NCBI RefSeq assembly: GCF_036373705.1
Contig: NC_089851.1
Location: forward strand, 558,001 to 622,000
DNA from: Amia ocellicauda
Taxonomy: Eukaryota; Chordata; Actinopteri; Amiiformes; Amiidae
Direction of reading: 5' to 3'
DNA length: 64,000 nt
Below are positions 11,594-23,575 of this stretch, one piece after another. Within the stretch, counting starts at the first letter, position 1. Each line of letters begins with the position of its first letter. The notes beneath the pieces are model-generated. The model saw nothing but the letters and a program-made list of their open reading frames with translations. It made no database searches and had not been told where the DNA came from. The position numbers and the translations under genes were made by a program.

Positions 11594-14279
11594 CACAGAG
11601 ACACACACAGAGAAACAAATGTACAAACACACAAACACCAGGGTGACATGTGACTAGGTCATACTCCAACTCCAAATTAAAGTTGTTTCTGTGTGTGTGT
11701 GTGTGTTGTGTGTGTGTGTACAGGGCTGTGCTCCTGTCCTCAGTTGAGGGTGTTTGCCTCCAGCAGTCGGGATGGGACTGTCCAGCTCTGGGACGAGGAG
11801 AACCAGCTGCTCAGGTCAGGGATCACTGTCTCAGTGTGTGTGTCTCTGCAGGGCCCTGTGTCTCAGTACGTGTGTCTCAGTGTGTGTGTCTCTGCCGGGC
11901 CCTGTGTTTCAGTGTGTGTGTCTCTGCAGGGCCCTGTGTCTCAGTGCGTGTGTCTCAGTGTGTGTGTCTCTGCAGGACCCTGTGTCTCAGTGTGTGTGTC
12001 TCTGCAGGGCCCTGTGTTTCAGTGTGTGTGTCTCAGTGCGTGTGTCTCAGTGTGTGTGTCTCTGCAGGACCCTGTGTCTCAGTGTGTGTGTCTCTGCAGG
12101 GCCCTGTGTCTCAGTGTGTGTGTCCCTGCAGGACCCTGTGTCTCAGTGCGTGTGTCTCAGTGTGTGTGTCTCTGCAGGACCCTGTGTCTCAGTGTGTGTG
12201 TCTCTGCAGGGCCCTGTGTTTCAGTGTGTGTGTCTCTGCAGGGCCCTGTGTCTCAGTGTGTGTGTCTCTGCAGGGCCCTGTGTTTCAGTGTGTGTGTCTC
12301 TGCAGGGCCCTGTGTCTCAGTGCGTGTGTCTCTGCAGGGCCCTGTGTCTCAGTGCGTGTGTCTCAGTGTGTGTGTCTCTGCAGGGCTCTGTGTTTCAGTG
12401 CGTGTGTCTCAGTGTGTGCGTCTCTGCAGGGCCCTGTGTCTCAGTGTGTGTGTCTCTGCAGGACCCTGTGTCTCAGTGCGTGTGTCTCAGTGTGTGTGTC
12501 TCTGCAGGGCCTTGTGTCTCAGTGTGTGTGTCTCTGCAGGGCCCTGTGTCTCAGTGTGTGTGTCTCTGCAGGGCCCTGTGTCTCAGAGTGTGTGTCTCTG
12601 CAGGACCCTGTGTCTCAGTGCGTGTGTCTCAGTGTGTATGTCTCTGCAGGACCCTGTGTCTCAGTGCGTGTGTCTCAGTGTGTGTGTCTCTGCAGGGCCC
12701 TGTGTCTCAGTGTGTGTGTCTCTGCAGGACCCTGTGTCTCAGTACGTGTGTCTCAGAGTGTGTGTCTCTGCAGGGCCCTGTGTCTCAGTGTGTGTGTCTC
12801 TGCAGGACCCTGTGTCTCAGTGCTGAGCCGCAGTGCGTGGCGTTCTGTGGACAGCAGGGGGATCTGTTGGTGGGGATCCAGGGGGATCTGTTCAGGATCC
12901 AGTGCACCTTCCTGCTGCCCCATCACTACCAGCTCCAGGTGCAGCCTCTCTGACCGGGGCCACACTGAGGGCCCAGTCTGGGCCTGTACTATAATTTACT
13001 GCACTTTACTATACTGTACTGTACTATAGTACATTATACTATACTGTACTATACTACACTATACTGTTCTACACTCCATTATTCTATACTATAGTCCAAA
13101 CAGAGCTGTGTGTGTGTGCGTGTGTCGCAGTGTGTGTGTGTGTCGCAGTGTGTGAGTGTGTGCGTGTGTGTGTGTGTGTGCGTGTCGCAGTGTGTGTGTG
13201 TGTGTATGTGTGTCGCATTGTGTGAGTGTGTGTACACACAGAGCACACAGTACTACAACAGAAACGACACGTACAGACAGTGACTCTGTGCCCATGTGCT
13301 CAGGACCACCAGGACCACCAGGACCACCAGGACCACCAGGACCAACGGGACTACCAGGACCAACGGGACCACCAGGACCACCGGGCCCTGGCAGCGCGGG
13401 ACAGGGACCTGGCGCTGCTCCGGCAGGGGGGGATAGTGAGCAGGAGGCAGCTGCAGCCCAGCCGGCACACCAAGAGAGAGGCCTTCAGACACTACCTGCA
13501 GCTCCTGCGCAGGGACGCGCCTGGCCTGCAGGTCACTGACGCTCTGACACTCTGACACTGTGACACACTGACACGCCCGGGCTGCAGGTCACTGACGCTC
13601 TGACATATAGACTGACACACTGTTTAATTTACTGACTGACACACTATAACCCCCTCTCCAGATTCCAGAGGACAATGTGTCTGACCTGCAGGAGGCGCTG
13701 TGCCCCCCCGACACCCAGCCCCTACTCACACCCACGATGGAGCGGGGGGGCTTCTTCCCTGACCCCGCCTTGGCCAGGCCTCTGAGTCAAAGATCACCGG
13801 CGTCTGAGCAGGTTGTGTCTGTGTGTGTGTGTGTTACTCTCAGTGTCTGTGTGTGTGTGTGTGTGTGTGTTACTCTCAGTGTCTGTGTGTGTGTGTTACT
13901 CTCAGTGTCTGTGTGTGTGTGTGTGTTACTCAGTGTCTATGTGTGTGTGTGTGTGTGTTACTCTCAGTGTGTCTGTGTTTGTTACTCTCAGTGTCTGTGT
14001 GTGTGTGTGTGTCTGTGTGTGTGTGTTACTCTCAGTGTCTCTGTGTGTGTGTGTCTGTGTGTGTGTTACTCTCAGTGTCTATGTGTGTACAGGTGGCAGG
14101 CCCAGCCCAGGTGGGGGTGAAGGGCTCGATCCCCAACTCAGTGGTGGCTGGACAGCTGTGGCCCCCAGAGCAGCTGGACCGCAGTCAGGGGGGTGCAGTC
14201 TGGAGGGGCCCCTGCCTGCCCGACAGCCCCCTGCCGGTCAGCACTGTGGTGGAGGGGGAGGCGGTGAGTGGGGGGTATA

Positions 14280-14318
<39 letters not shown>

Positions 14319-17300
14319 GACAACTCGAATTCAGATGACTCACGTGTGTCCAAAAAGTATAAATACCCCGTTCACATCATAGTCCACCCCCGACATGGCT
14401 GTTCCCCTCCCACTCCTCCAACATTCAAGGTTGTGAACTACTGAATGTATAGACAGGTGACAAATGAAAGGAAAAACCTGAATAAATGAGTGAAGGAACA
14501 TAATGAATGCAGATGCCTTCAAACAGGTGTACTGCATGATCCAATTAAGCAATTAACATCCTATCATGCTCTGTGCATGTGTGCAAATGCTGAACACGCC
14601 CAGCTGACCTCCATTTTGGATCCAGATGGTGAGAGGAAAGGATCTAAGTGACTGTGAAAGAGGGGGCATTATTGGGGCGCGAATGGCAGGAGCTTCAGTC
14701 ACATAGACGCTCAACTGGCTCGTGTTCTGGACAAGTGGACGAGTGCATGTGTGGGACACCAAGAGACAGGACAGGCCTGACTGCTGGACCCCTACAGTGA
14801 GGGGGTCTGGAGGCTCTGTTATGCTGTTGGGGGGCATTTTCCTGGCATGGTTTGGGTCCAGTTGTGCCTTTAGAGGGAAGGGTCACTGCAAATCATGACA
14901 GAGTTATTCTGAGTGATCACCTTTATCCTATGGTGAATCATTTCTATGGATGGCATGTAGGAGAAAATTAATCTCTGGGGGTCCACGGCTTAGGGCCCAG
15001 GCCTAATGGTCACCTCCCCTCCAGGCAGTATAGTTATTACAGCATCAAGGAGATCAGAAAGTTCTTGATCGGTGCTGCTTTCTGTGGTCTTCCCTCTGGA
15101 GGAGGCCTCTCGCTGGCCATCGGGGGTGGGGGGGTTGGACCATCAACAGCCTTTGGGTGGCGATGACTCGTCAGACCTTGGGTGTGGATGCCCCGTTGGC
15201 CCTCCGTGGTGGGGTGCCCTGGAGGAGGGTTGTGCCACGTTAGACTTCCAAGGTGGGGGATGAGGCGCCTCGTTGGACCCTCAGAGTGGGGTGTTGCTGG
15301 AAGACAAGAAGACAGTTGTGCTCAGATACTGGTCATGCAGTGCAGGACATTTCCAAAGACAGTTGTGCATTGCATGTCCATGGCACACCAGCGGCACTAT
15401 GGGCTAGAAATACAGAGACTAAACAGATGAGTCTTCAGCTGTGATTTAAAGGCTAAGACAGAGGGGGCATCTCTTACATTGGCTGAAAGATCATTCCACA
15501 GCTTCGGGGCCCTATAACTGAATGCTCGACCACCTGTGGTTTTCTTGTGTATTTTAGGGAGCGCTAAGTAACCGGCTTCCTGGGATCTCAATGGGTGACC
15601 TGGAGTGTATTCAATATGGAGATCTTTTAAGTAGGGAGGTGCCAGTCCCTTTAGTGCTTTAAATGTTAATAAGAGCACTTTAAAGTCTATCCTGTAGTGC
15701 ACGGGCAGCCAGTGAAGAGAAGCCAATACTGGAGTGATGTGTTCATGTTTTTTTGTTTTTGTTAGGATTCTTGCAGCAGCATTTTGGACTGAAGTGCAGA
15801 AATAGCTGTTTGTGCTGCCTGACAGAATGGCATTGCAGTAATCCAATCTAGATGTAACAAATGTGTGTATCAATTTCTCAGTGTCCTGTAACGAGAGGAA
15901 TTGTCTCAGTCTAGCAATGTTTCTAAGCTGGAGGAAGGAAGATCTCGACACATTCTGAATGTGTGATTCAAAGGATAGATTATGATCACAGATGACACCC
16001 AGGTTTCGTGCCATCTCCTTAGGGGAGAAATTAAAGTTATCATTACTCAGTTTTGTTAGTGCATGATGAACAGTTCGATTTTTGTCTCCTAAAATTAGGA
16101 CTTCTGTTTTGTCAGAATTAAGCATAAGAAATGTTTTTGTCATCCTTCTTTTAATCTCAGACAGACAGCACATTCGTTTTTCTAGGTCTATGGTGTTGTT
16201 AGGATTTACTGATAGATATAATTGTGTGTCGTCTGCGTAACTGTGAAAGTTAATATTATGTCGTCGAATGATATCACCTAAAGGGAGCATGTACAATGAA
16301 AAAAGTATAGGTCCGAGGACTGAGCCCTGTGGGACTCCGTACTTAACCTCAGTTAAATTTGAGTGGTTCTCGTTAATCTGTACATATTGGAGTCTGTTTG
16401 ACAGATATGATTTAAACCTTGACAAAACATTGTGAGACATTGCCCTACATCTGAGGACTGAAACACGTCATTCAATACTTTTAACAGGTCCGTTTCTGTA
16501 CTATGGCCAGAACGGAAGCCTGATTGGAATTTTTCATAAAGAAGATTATCAGTTAAAAAAGCTTGCAGTTGGTTTGCAACTACTTTCTCTAGAACCTTAG
16601 AAAGGAAGGGGAGGTTTGAGAGGTCGATAGTGTTTAAGTTGGTTTGGGTCGGCACTGGATTTCTTAAGAAGTGGTTTAATTACAGCTATTTTAAATGAAT
16701 CAGGAACAGATCCTGAGGATAAAGAGACATTCATAATATTGTGTATTCTGTGAATAATTAATGGCAGAGATTGTTTTAGCAGTTTAGTGGGTATAGGGTC
16801 TAGTACACAGGTTGTAGTTTTCATTTTAGTAATTAAGGAGACCAATTCCTGGTGATTTCCGTTAAACGAGTCCAAGGTAGGCAGGGGCTGTGAAGGACTG
16901 CATGTGTCGGCTATAGTATCTGTGTATGTTTCCTGTTCTGTTTTCTAATGCCGTTAACTTTGCTATTGAAATGACCCATGAAGTCACTACAGGTGAAATT
17001 GGGGGGGATAACCTCTGAAGGATTTACCTGCTGATTATTAAGTGTCGCTATTGTGTTAAACAGAAAATGTGGGTTATTCTTATGCGTCTCTATTAAATTG
17101 GAGTAGTAGGCAGACCTAGCAGAGGACAGGGCTGCTTGTGTCTTATTACACTGTCATTCCATGCCATGTGAAGACCTCTAGTTTTGTTTCTCTCCATTTA
17201 CACTCACATCTACGGCATTCTGTTTTAAATGAGCGAGTGACTCATTAAACCATGGTGAGTGTTTTGTTGGTTTAATTTGTCGTGTCCTTAATGGGGCTAC

Positions 17301-20251
17301 TGTATCTAAAGCTGTGCTTATTGTATTGTTGAAATTATTTAATAATTCATCTACAGATCCTGTTTTGATAAAGCTAACATCTGTACCCCACGGGTAATAA
17401 CTAGATCTAGTGTGTGATTGTGACGATGTGTGGGTCCTGACACATGCTGAGTGAAGCCTACAGACTCCAATAGGGACAAGAAACTAACAGTGAGGGGGTC
17501 GTCTTTAATGTCAATATGTATGTTAAAGTCCCCTAAAATAATGAGTTTATCATAATGTATGGCTAAGTCAGATAAGAGATCGCTAAATTTGGTCATAAAA
17601 AAGGAATAGGGGCCTGGTGGCCTATAAACAGCTATAAGCTGAAGAGGTGGATTAAGCCTAAGTTCTACCTGGTGAATTTCAAAGGATGTGAAGCTGTCTA
17701 ATGGCTCAGTAGAGGCACAGGTCTGTGTGGTAGATGGTGGCCAGCCCCCCCATGGCCTGTTGCACGGGCCTTCTGGCAGTAAGAGAAGTCATCAGGGGAG
17801 GCTTCTACTAATGGAATAGTGTCGTCTGGTCTTAACCAGGTCTCAGTCAAGGTGAGCACATCTATGTGTGTGTCAGTTATGGTGTAATTTATTAAGGCTG
17901 CTTTGCTAGGTAGTGAGCGGATGTTTAAGACAGCAAGCTTATACATGGGAGGAGTAATGTGAGCAGGGAATTTCTGTCATGTAGTTTTAACTTGTATTAG
18001 ATTGTTGAAACAAGGGCCCTGAGAGGAAGGAATACATCCAAGCCTAGGAAAAAATACTGTTTTAATAGGATAACTATTCATTTTGTTTGTATAAGATTTA
18101 ATCTCAGGACTATGTAGTTTATTGGATGCCCCCAGGCAGGGATCTAGGATCGGGGTCAGGCTATGCTGGGAGTTACAGGCAGACTGCAGTGTAGGACTGC
18201 GAGCCTGCAGCCTGACCGGTGCTCTGAGGAGTCACGATTTTAAACAACTAGCTATATTATCAGATAACATTAGCGCTCCTCTCCAGCTCAGATGGAGCCC
18301 ATCTCTTCTGTATAAGCCAGGCCTTTCCCAAAAACAATCCCAATTGTTCACAAAAGCAAAATTATTTGATGCACACCAGCTTGTCAACCAGTTATTTAGA
18401 GAGGACAGCCTGTTAAATGAGGGAATATCTTTTGGGAGAATGGTGTTCATCCCTCCAGTAGAGTCCAGAGACTCGTAGAATCTGTGCCAAGAGCATTGAA
18501 GCTGTTCTGGGGCTCGTGGTGCCCGACACCTCACTGAGACACTTGATGTTGTTTTTTCCTTTCATTTGTCACCCATCTGTATGTGTGTCTGTGTACAGGG
18601 ACTCAGTGGCTGTGTGTGTGTATTCTGAGTGTCTGCACTCTGTGTGTAAACTGACTATCAAGGGTGTGTGTGTGTGTGTCCTCAGAGTGAAGATGAAGAC
18701 AAGGTCAGGATCCTTGACTACGATGAAGAGGACAAGCTGGACGTCACTGCCCTGCTGGAGGGAGTGAGAATCACACCCCTGAGAGAGGACAGCCCCCCAC
18801 CACAGGCCAGGGAGGACAGCATCACTGCACAGGTCAGAGAGAGGGGGTAGGGACAAGCATTGAGTGGGAGAGAGAGAGTGAGTGAGAGAGACGGTGTGAG
18901 CAAGGGACAGTGAGAGAGACAGGGTGACAGAGGGACAGTGAGAGAGACAGGGTGACCGATGGACAGTGAGGGAGACTGGGTGACAATGAGAGAGACGGGG
19001 AGACAGAGGGACAGTGAGAGAGACGGGGTGACCGATGGACAGTGAGGGAGACTGGGTGACAGAGGGACAATGAGAGAGACGGGGTGACCGATGGACAGTG
19101 AGGGAGACTGGGTGACAGAGGGACAATGAGAGAGACGGGGTGATGGACGGATAGTGAGAGAGACAGAGCAGAGACAGTGCAGTGTGGGACAAACTTGCTC
19201 AGTGTGTGCTCAGGGTGAGTGCTTTGCTAACTCTGTGTCTCGTGTGCACAGGTGCCCCCCCCGCCCCGCCCTGCGATGAATCCCCCTCCGCGACCAAGAT
19301 CCCCAAGACCCACAAGACCCCCAAAACCCCCAAGCCCCCCAGCTCCGTCTGGCTCACCCCCGGCCCCCCAGCTGCACCCCTCCAGCCCCCCGGCCCCCCT
19401 GCCTCACCTCCCCACCCCCCCGCTGCCCACATTCATCACTCAGTTCTGCAGGGAGCTCTGGTTCCAAACACTGTTCCCAGACACCAAGGTAAGAGAACAC
19501 TGACACACACACTCAATCAAACACTCACTCACTCACTCACACACACAGTGTGATTCTTTGTGTTCAGGGTGGTGTCTGTGTGTTCAGGTGTTGGGGGCGC
19601 TGGTGTCGGTGAGGGACTTCGTGCAGCTGCTCCTGGGGCTCCTGCAGACCTGCGCCCATGCGCTGAGGACTGGCCTGCTGGCTGCGCTGCTCACTCTGGG
19701 GCAGCAGAGGGCGCTGCAGGACCCCACACACATCAGCACTGCGCTGCTGCACTGCCTGACCGCGGAGCAGACCATTCCCACGGTACAGGGGGTGTGTGTG
19801 TCAGTGCTGTGTCATTGTACTGTGCTGCGTCAGTGTGTCACTGTGCTGTCACTGTGTCTCAGGCTGCAGAGGAGCGGGGGTTCCTGTTGGAGGAGCTGGG
19901 GGCGCTGGTGCGACTCTGCCCAGGCAGCACAACCCTCACTGTGGAGCTGCTCACCCTGCTGGCCACCGGAGACCTGGGGCTCAGGTCAGGGAGAGGGAGA
20001 GGGAAGCACAGGGCTTTTAGATGTGTTTTCAGAAATGATTGCCATGTTTGTGTGAGTGTGTGTATGAGCTTCTCTCTTCCTCTCTCAGGCGGATGGTGCT
20101 CCCCCAGCTGGACAGGCTGGGGCTGGACGACCCCGAGGGCTGGCTGATGAAGGAGCTGGACTCCTGGGACCAGGGGTCGCCAGAGAGCCGCAGCAACCTG
20201 CGCAGACGTGCCTCCGAGTGGCTGCAGGCCTGGACGAGCAAGTACAAGGTA

Positions 20252-20287
<36 letters not shown>

Positions 20288-22944
20288 GAGTGGGGGAAGA
20301 GGTCACACACACCTGGATACACCGTCTGTCCTTTCCATCAGTCTGCACTGTCCAGTCCAGAGCACTCGCCCTCCCCAGCCAGTTCGGTCCCGGCCTCCTG
20401 TCCCAGAGAGACACCCTGCGGCTCCACAGGCAGCCCTGAAATTGTAAAGCAGCACAGACACACCCAGGCAAGATAAGTGCTAGTGCTTAATGACCCAGGT
20501 TTGATTGATTGATTGATGGTAATAACAATGGCCTCTGATGGCCACACTGACCTTGCTGGCTCTGTGCCAGTGGGAGTGATGGGCACTGTACCAATAAGAG
20601 TATAAGAACATAAGACAGTGTCCAATTCGGCCCATCGTGCTCGTTTGGTGTCCATTAATAACCAAGTGATCCAAGGATCCTATCCAGTCTGTTTTTGAAT
20701 GTTCCCAAATTGTCTCTTCAGCCACATCGCTGGGGAGTTTGTTCAGATTGTGACGCCTCTCTGTGTGAAGAAGTGTCTCCTGTTTTCTGTCTTGAATGTC
20801 TTGAAGCCCAATTTCCATTTGTGTCCCCGGGTGCGTGTGTCCCTGCTGATCTGTAAAAGCTCCTCTGGTTTGATGTGGTCGATGCCCTTCATGATTTTGA
20901 AGACTTGGATCAAGTCCCCACATAGTCTCCTCTGTTCCAGGGTGAGAAGGTTCAGGTCCTCAGTCTCTCAGTAGGACGTTCCCTTCAGACCTGGAATAAG
21001 TCTGGTTGCTCTCCTCTGAACTGCCTCTAGAGCAGCGATATCTTTCTTGAAGTGTGGAGCCCAGAACTGTCCACAGTATCCAGATGAGTTCTAACTAGTG
21101 CATTGTACAGTCTGAACATCACTGCCCTTGTGCTCAATTCTACACTTTTGACAATATACCCTAGCATTGTGTTTGCCTTTTTTATTCCTTCCCCACATTG
21201 TTTGGATGGAGAAAGTGAGGAGTCCACATAGACTCCTAGGTCTTTCTCATGCGTTACTTCATCTAGTTCTATTCCTCCCATAGTGTAATTATAGTGGACA
21301 TTTTTGTTACCTGCATGTATTACCTTGCACTTGTCCACATTTAATTTAATCTGCCAGGTGTCGGCCCACTACTGAATATTATCTAAGTGCCTTTGAATAG
21401 CCTGTGCTGCCGAGATTGTATCTGCTGAGCCACCTATTTTAGTATCATCTGCAAATTTGACAAGTTTGCTAATTATCCCAGAGTCCAGATTATTAATGTA
21501 GATTAGAAAAAGCACAGGCCCTAGTACTGATCCCTGTGGAACTCCACTAACAACCTCACTCCAGTTAGAAGCGACTCCTCTAATCGACACCCTCTGTTTC
21601 CTATACATCAACCAGTTCATAATCCATCTGGCTGAAATCTAACGAACCCCAGTGAAGCCCTGCTGGGTAAGCGAGGGTGATGCAGTGTGAAGGTCCTCTC
21701 CCTCACCGGCCTAGTGTTCTTGGTGTCTTGGACAGGCGGAGCACCGGGAGGCGTTCCTGACCCAGGTGGGGGGTTCAAGCCCTGTGGATGTGCTGAACTA
21801 CTTCTGCGCTCGACAGGAGGACCGACACCGCAGCCTGCCCCCTCCACCTGCCGGGCGCAAGGACACCGTGCTGCTGCCATCACACACACACAGGTAACAC
21901 ACACACTGCACACACACCTGATGTTTTCTCTGATCACTGACTGAACCCCCTCAGTGAAATGTTGTACTGTGTGGGAATGGTTACCTGTCTGTCCATCTGT
22001 GTGCGTCTGTCTCTGTGTTCCCTCTCTGTATGCGTCTGTGTCTCACTGTGTGTGCATGTCTATGTTAAGGTGTCTGGCCCACTCTCTGCATGTGTGTCTG
22101 TGTGTGTTTCACTCTGTGTGTATGTCTGTCTCCAGGTCCCGGGCAATCCAGCGGCTGGGTGAGACCCATGGCCTGTCCAGGACACGGGAGAGACGTGGTG
22201 AGCTGCCTGCCGCTGATGGAGCGGTGGGGGTGGAGGCCCTGTGTGTAGGGAGTGTGGGTCTTGGGGTGTGTCTGGAGCGCACCTTAAGTGACACAAGACT
22301 GTGTAGTGTGTATAGGTGTATAGGTGCTGCGTGTGTGTGTGTGTGTGTGTAGTTTTTGTGTCTGTGAAGGCACAGTGTGTGCATGACCATTTCTTAACTC
22401 TTTTGCATCCACGGGTCTTGTTCCCCTGGTATGTAGTGTGGCGTGTTCATTTGGGGGTTGTGTGCGTGTGTGTGAGCACACGATTGGGCCATTGTTCCTA
22501 GTCTTGGTCAGTGAGCACTCAGTCTGGCATGATGCTCTCTGCTGACATTCACTGCTGCAGCATGTTCATCTGTTTCCCTCTCTCTCTCTCTCTCTCTCCC
22601 ACTCACTCACTTCCTCCTCCTCTCCAGTCCTTGCTCCCTGGCTGTCCCGCCCCAATCTCTGTCAGCTCGTGTCCACCTCATGTCCACCCCGTTAATCTCA
22701 CTTCCTGTCCAGCTCTGTCTCGCTCTGTTAGTCTTACACCCCCTCTCCTCCTCTCTTCACAGATGCATTTCTTCCCCCTCTCCCCAGCCGGCCGCTGCTC
22801 TCGGGCTTCGTCCCCTTCCTCAGCCTGCCCCTGCCCCGGGTGAGCCCTTGCCCCTTCTCCTGCCCTGGGGGCCAGCCTGGCCTGCAGGGGGCAGCGCGGC
22901 GCTACTTCCTCCTGGAGCAATCCTTCCCACACAACTACAGCTGA
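9194..22944 (+). CDS. wdr97: WDR97-like WD-repeat protein, 19 exons visible, 5' end missing
   Basis: Exons: 9194-9762, 9847-9968, 10062-10767, 10912-11060, 11275-11511, 11724-11814, 12806-12938, 13304-13531, 13662-13811, 14093-14263, 18686-18832, 19252-19488, 19588-19782, 19863-19984, 20089-20248, 20342-20443, 21736-21893, 22136-22197, 22763-22944. All junctions are GT-AG and every phase agrees, giving about 1306 codons to TGA. The N-terminal half is a WD propeller ([48 protein letters not shown]). Then come a DHQ repeat, a Lys/Arg-rich helix, an acidic exon, a Pro-rich exon ending [19 protein letters not shown], and a helical C-terminus with [11 protein letters not shown]. Human WDR97 is longer (about 1600 aa), so N-terminal exons must lie left of the array; I could not find them. 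WDR97 is poorly characterised, and a testis or cilium role is only inferred from its relatives. Assignment rests on architecture plus the MAF1/OPLAH neighbourhood. Confidence 0.9.
11146..11300 (+). repeat. Triplicated splice acceptor of WDR97 exon 11275
   Basis: The junction GCCTGCGCAG|GTGCAGACAG occurs at the real acceptor (exon from 11275) and at 11201-11220. A diverged copy lies at 11145-11164 (GCCTGCACAG|GTGCGGACAG). The middle copy continues with TTGGTGCTGGTGTG, matching exon bases beyond the junction. Confidence 0.9.
11512..11723. repeat. (CA)n and (GT)n tracts in a WDR97 intron
   Basis: A CA-rich microsatellite at about 11525-11625 and a GT run at about 11691-11720 lead into the acceptor. 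No other content. Confidence 0.9.
11825..12830 (+). repeat. 32-bp VNTR made of the WDR97 exon-12806 acceptor
   Basis: Roughly 25-30 copies of TGTGTGTCTCTGCAG|G(G/A)CCCTGTGTCTCAG. The last copy is the functional acceptor: splicing at 12806 gives AG+G ACC CTG TGT CTC AGT ([12 protein letters not shown]), which keeps phase with the previous exon. Each unit therefore repeats the polypyrimidine tract, the AG and about 16 bases of exon. Some copies carry TTTCAG or an extra GCGTGTGTCTCAG insert. Confidence 0.93.
12953..13303. repeat. WDR97 intron: TACTATACT-rich and GT-rich low complexity
   Basis: ACTATACTGTACTATACT-like repetition at 12985-13095 is followed by GTGTGTCGCAGTGTG repeats at 13105-13245. 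No gene is seen. Confidence 0.85.
13304..13384 (+). repeat. 9-bp coding repeat (GACCACCAG)n at the start of a WDR97 exon
   Basis: About nine 9-mers open the exon. In the phase-consistent frame they encode DHQ/DQR repeats. The +1 frame would read as collagen-like GPP triplets. Every unit ends in CAG, so each unit boundary resembles the acceptor CAG|GACCAC. Confidence 0.9.
13515..13604 (+). repeat. Duplicated exon end plus donor, WDR97 exon 13304-13531
   Basis: The real junction CCTGGCCTGCAG|GTCACTGACGCTCTGACA recurs about 56 bp downstream as CCCGGGCTGCAG|GTCACTGACGCTCTGACA (13575-13604). Twelve exon bases and 18 intron bases are shared with 2 mismatches. Confidence 0.9.
13812..14092. repeat. 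GTGTGTTACTCTCAGTGTCT minisatellite in a WDR97 intron
   Basis: About 8 copies of a variable-length (GT)n-TTACTCTCAGTGTCT unit fill the intron up to the acceptor. A further (GT)n run lies at 14284-14315 in the next intron. Confidence 0.93.
14340..15000 (+). mobile_element. Tc1-like DNA transposon relic
   Basis: The stretch at 14600-14900 reads, with frameshifts, as a degraded Tc1 transposase: a [19 protein letters not shown]-like segment, then TLNW, and a [17 protein letters not shown] segment equivalent to the catalytic-domain motif GGSVMVWGCFS. The 14400-14560 flank looks like the non-coding part of the same element. 15000-15390 holds GC-rich sequence that I cannot classify. Confidence 0.7.
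15390..18535 (-). mobile_element. Long decayed L2-like LINE in a WDR97 intron
   Basis: Read on the minus strand from 18535: a segment ending [10 protein letters not shown], typical of the esterase-like ORF1 tail (DxxH) of L2/CR1 LINEs; an endonuclease start ([25 protein letters not shown]); an endonuclease middle ([12 protein letters not shown]); reverse transcriptase motifs ([42 protein letters not shown], then the catalytic [10 protein letters not shown]); and a C-terminal domain ([41 protein letters not shown]). Stops and frameshifts between segments show that it is dead, but the 347-codon block at 16440-15397 is uninterrupted. It lies antisense to WDR97, between the exons at 14263 and 18686. 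Confidence 0.93.
18840..19185. repeat. About 60-bp minisatellite in a WDR97 intron
   Basis: Five to six copies of a unit containing GGACAGTGAGAGAGACGGGG and GTGACCGATGGACAGTGAGG, alternating between 'accgat' and 'acagag' variants. Confidence 0.93.
20600..21640 (-). mobile_element. 5'-truncated CR1-like LINE, copy 1
   Basis: On the minus strand: [47 protein letters not shown] (FADD catalytic motif), [36 protein letters not shown] and the C-terminal [13 protein letters not shown] region. The element is 5'-truncated and broken by frame changes. A second copy is at 54365-54975. It occupies the WDR97 intron between exons 20443 and 21736. Confidence 0.9.
22198..22762. other. Last WDR97 intron, no gene
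   Basis: A GT run at 22333-22352 and a CT-rich tract at 22575-22610 precede the acceptor at 22762. Nothing else is seen. Confidence 0.7.
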
Positions 22945-22970
22945 GAGCCCTGGAGCTTTACATTTCACTC

Positions 22971-22976
22971 AATAAA
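22971..22976 (+). terminator. Polyadenylation signal of WDR97
   Basis: AATAAA lies 27 bp after the TGA at 22942-22944, giving a very short 3' UTR. Transcription converges with LRRC14-like. Confidence 0.85.
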
Positions 22977-23319
22977 GGCATCAAATAATGACAATGACAA
23001 TATGAAGAGTCTGTCGTTTCACACCAGGGGCCCTGCCTGTGTCTGCCCCCCACCCCTCTCAGAGAGAACAGGCACTGCTACACTGTCAGAAACACAGACT
23101 CCCCCCCACCCCACCCCACCTCACCCCACCTTTCACACAAACATTTGCTTTTCATGTTTAAAAAGTGTCGTTATCACATGCAGAGCCCACAGTCACTGTG
23201 ACCCCGAGACGAGCAAGACATAGAACAAAACTCAAATATACTCATACATAACAAATCATTTATAAATGATACCAAACACACAGCCCTGTGAGACGAGTCA
23301 GATTTACTGCCAGAAGCAG

Positions 23320-23575
23320 GGCCAAGACCCTGCTGGACTGGACTGTGTCTCGCGGGACCAGGGCTGAGACCCTTCTGGGCTGAGACCCTTCTGGACTGAG
23401 ACCCCGCTGGACTGGACTGTGTCTCGCGGGACCAGGGCTGAGACCCTTCTGGACTGAGACCCTGCTGGACTGGACTGTGTCTCTCAGGACCAGGGCTGAG
23501 ACCCTGCTGGACTGGACTGTGTCTCTCAGGACCAGGGCTAAGACCCTGCTGGACTGGACTGGACTGGACCAGGAC
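23320..23575. repeat. Minisatellite downstream of LRRC14-like
   Basis: About 5 copies of CTGGACTGGACTGTGTCTCG..GGACCAGGGCTGAGACC, with 'cttctgg' and 'ctgctgg' variants. It lies in the intergenic or 3' UTR stretch of the minus-strand gene. Confidence 0.9.

Noticed and set aside
11650-13029. 459-codon plus ORF
   Set aside because: Reads through the splice-acceptor VNTR in a WDR97 intron.
13156-13539. Collagen-like Gly-Pro-Pro protein
   Set aside because: It is the +1 frame of the 9-bp repeat; splice phases on both sides support the DHQ frame of WDR97.
15072-15430. Gly/Trp-rich ORFs beside the LINE
   Set aside because: No recognisable domain; short, overlapping and next to transposon sequence.
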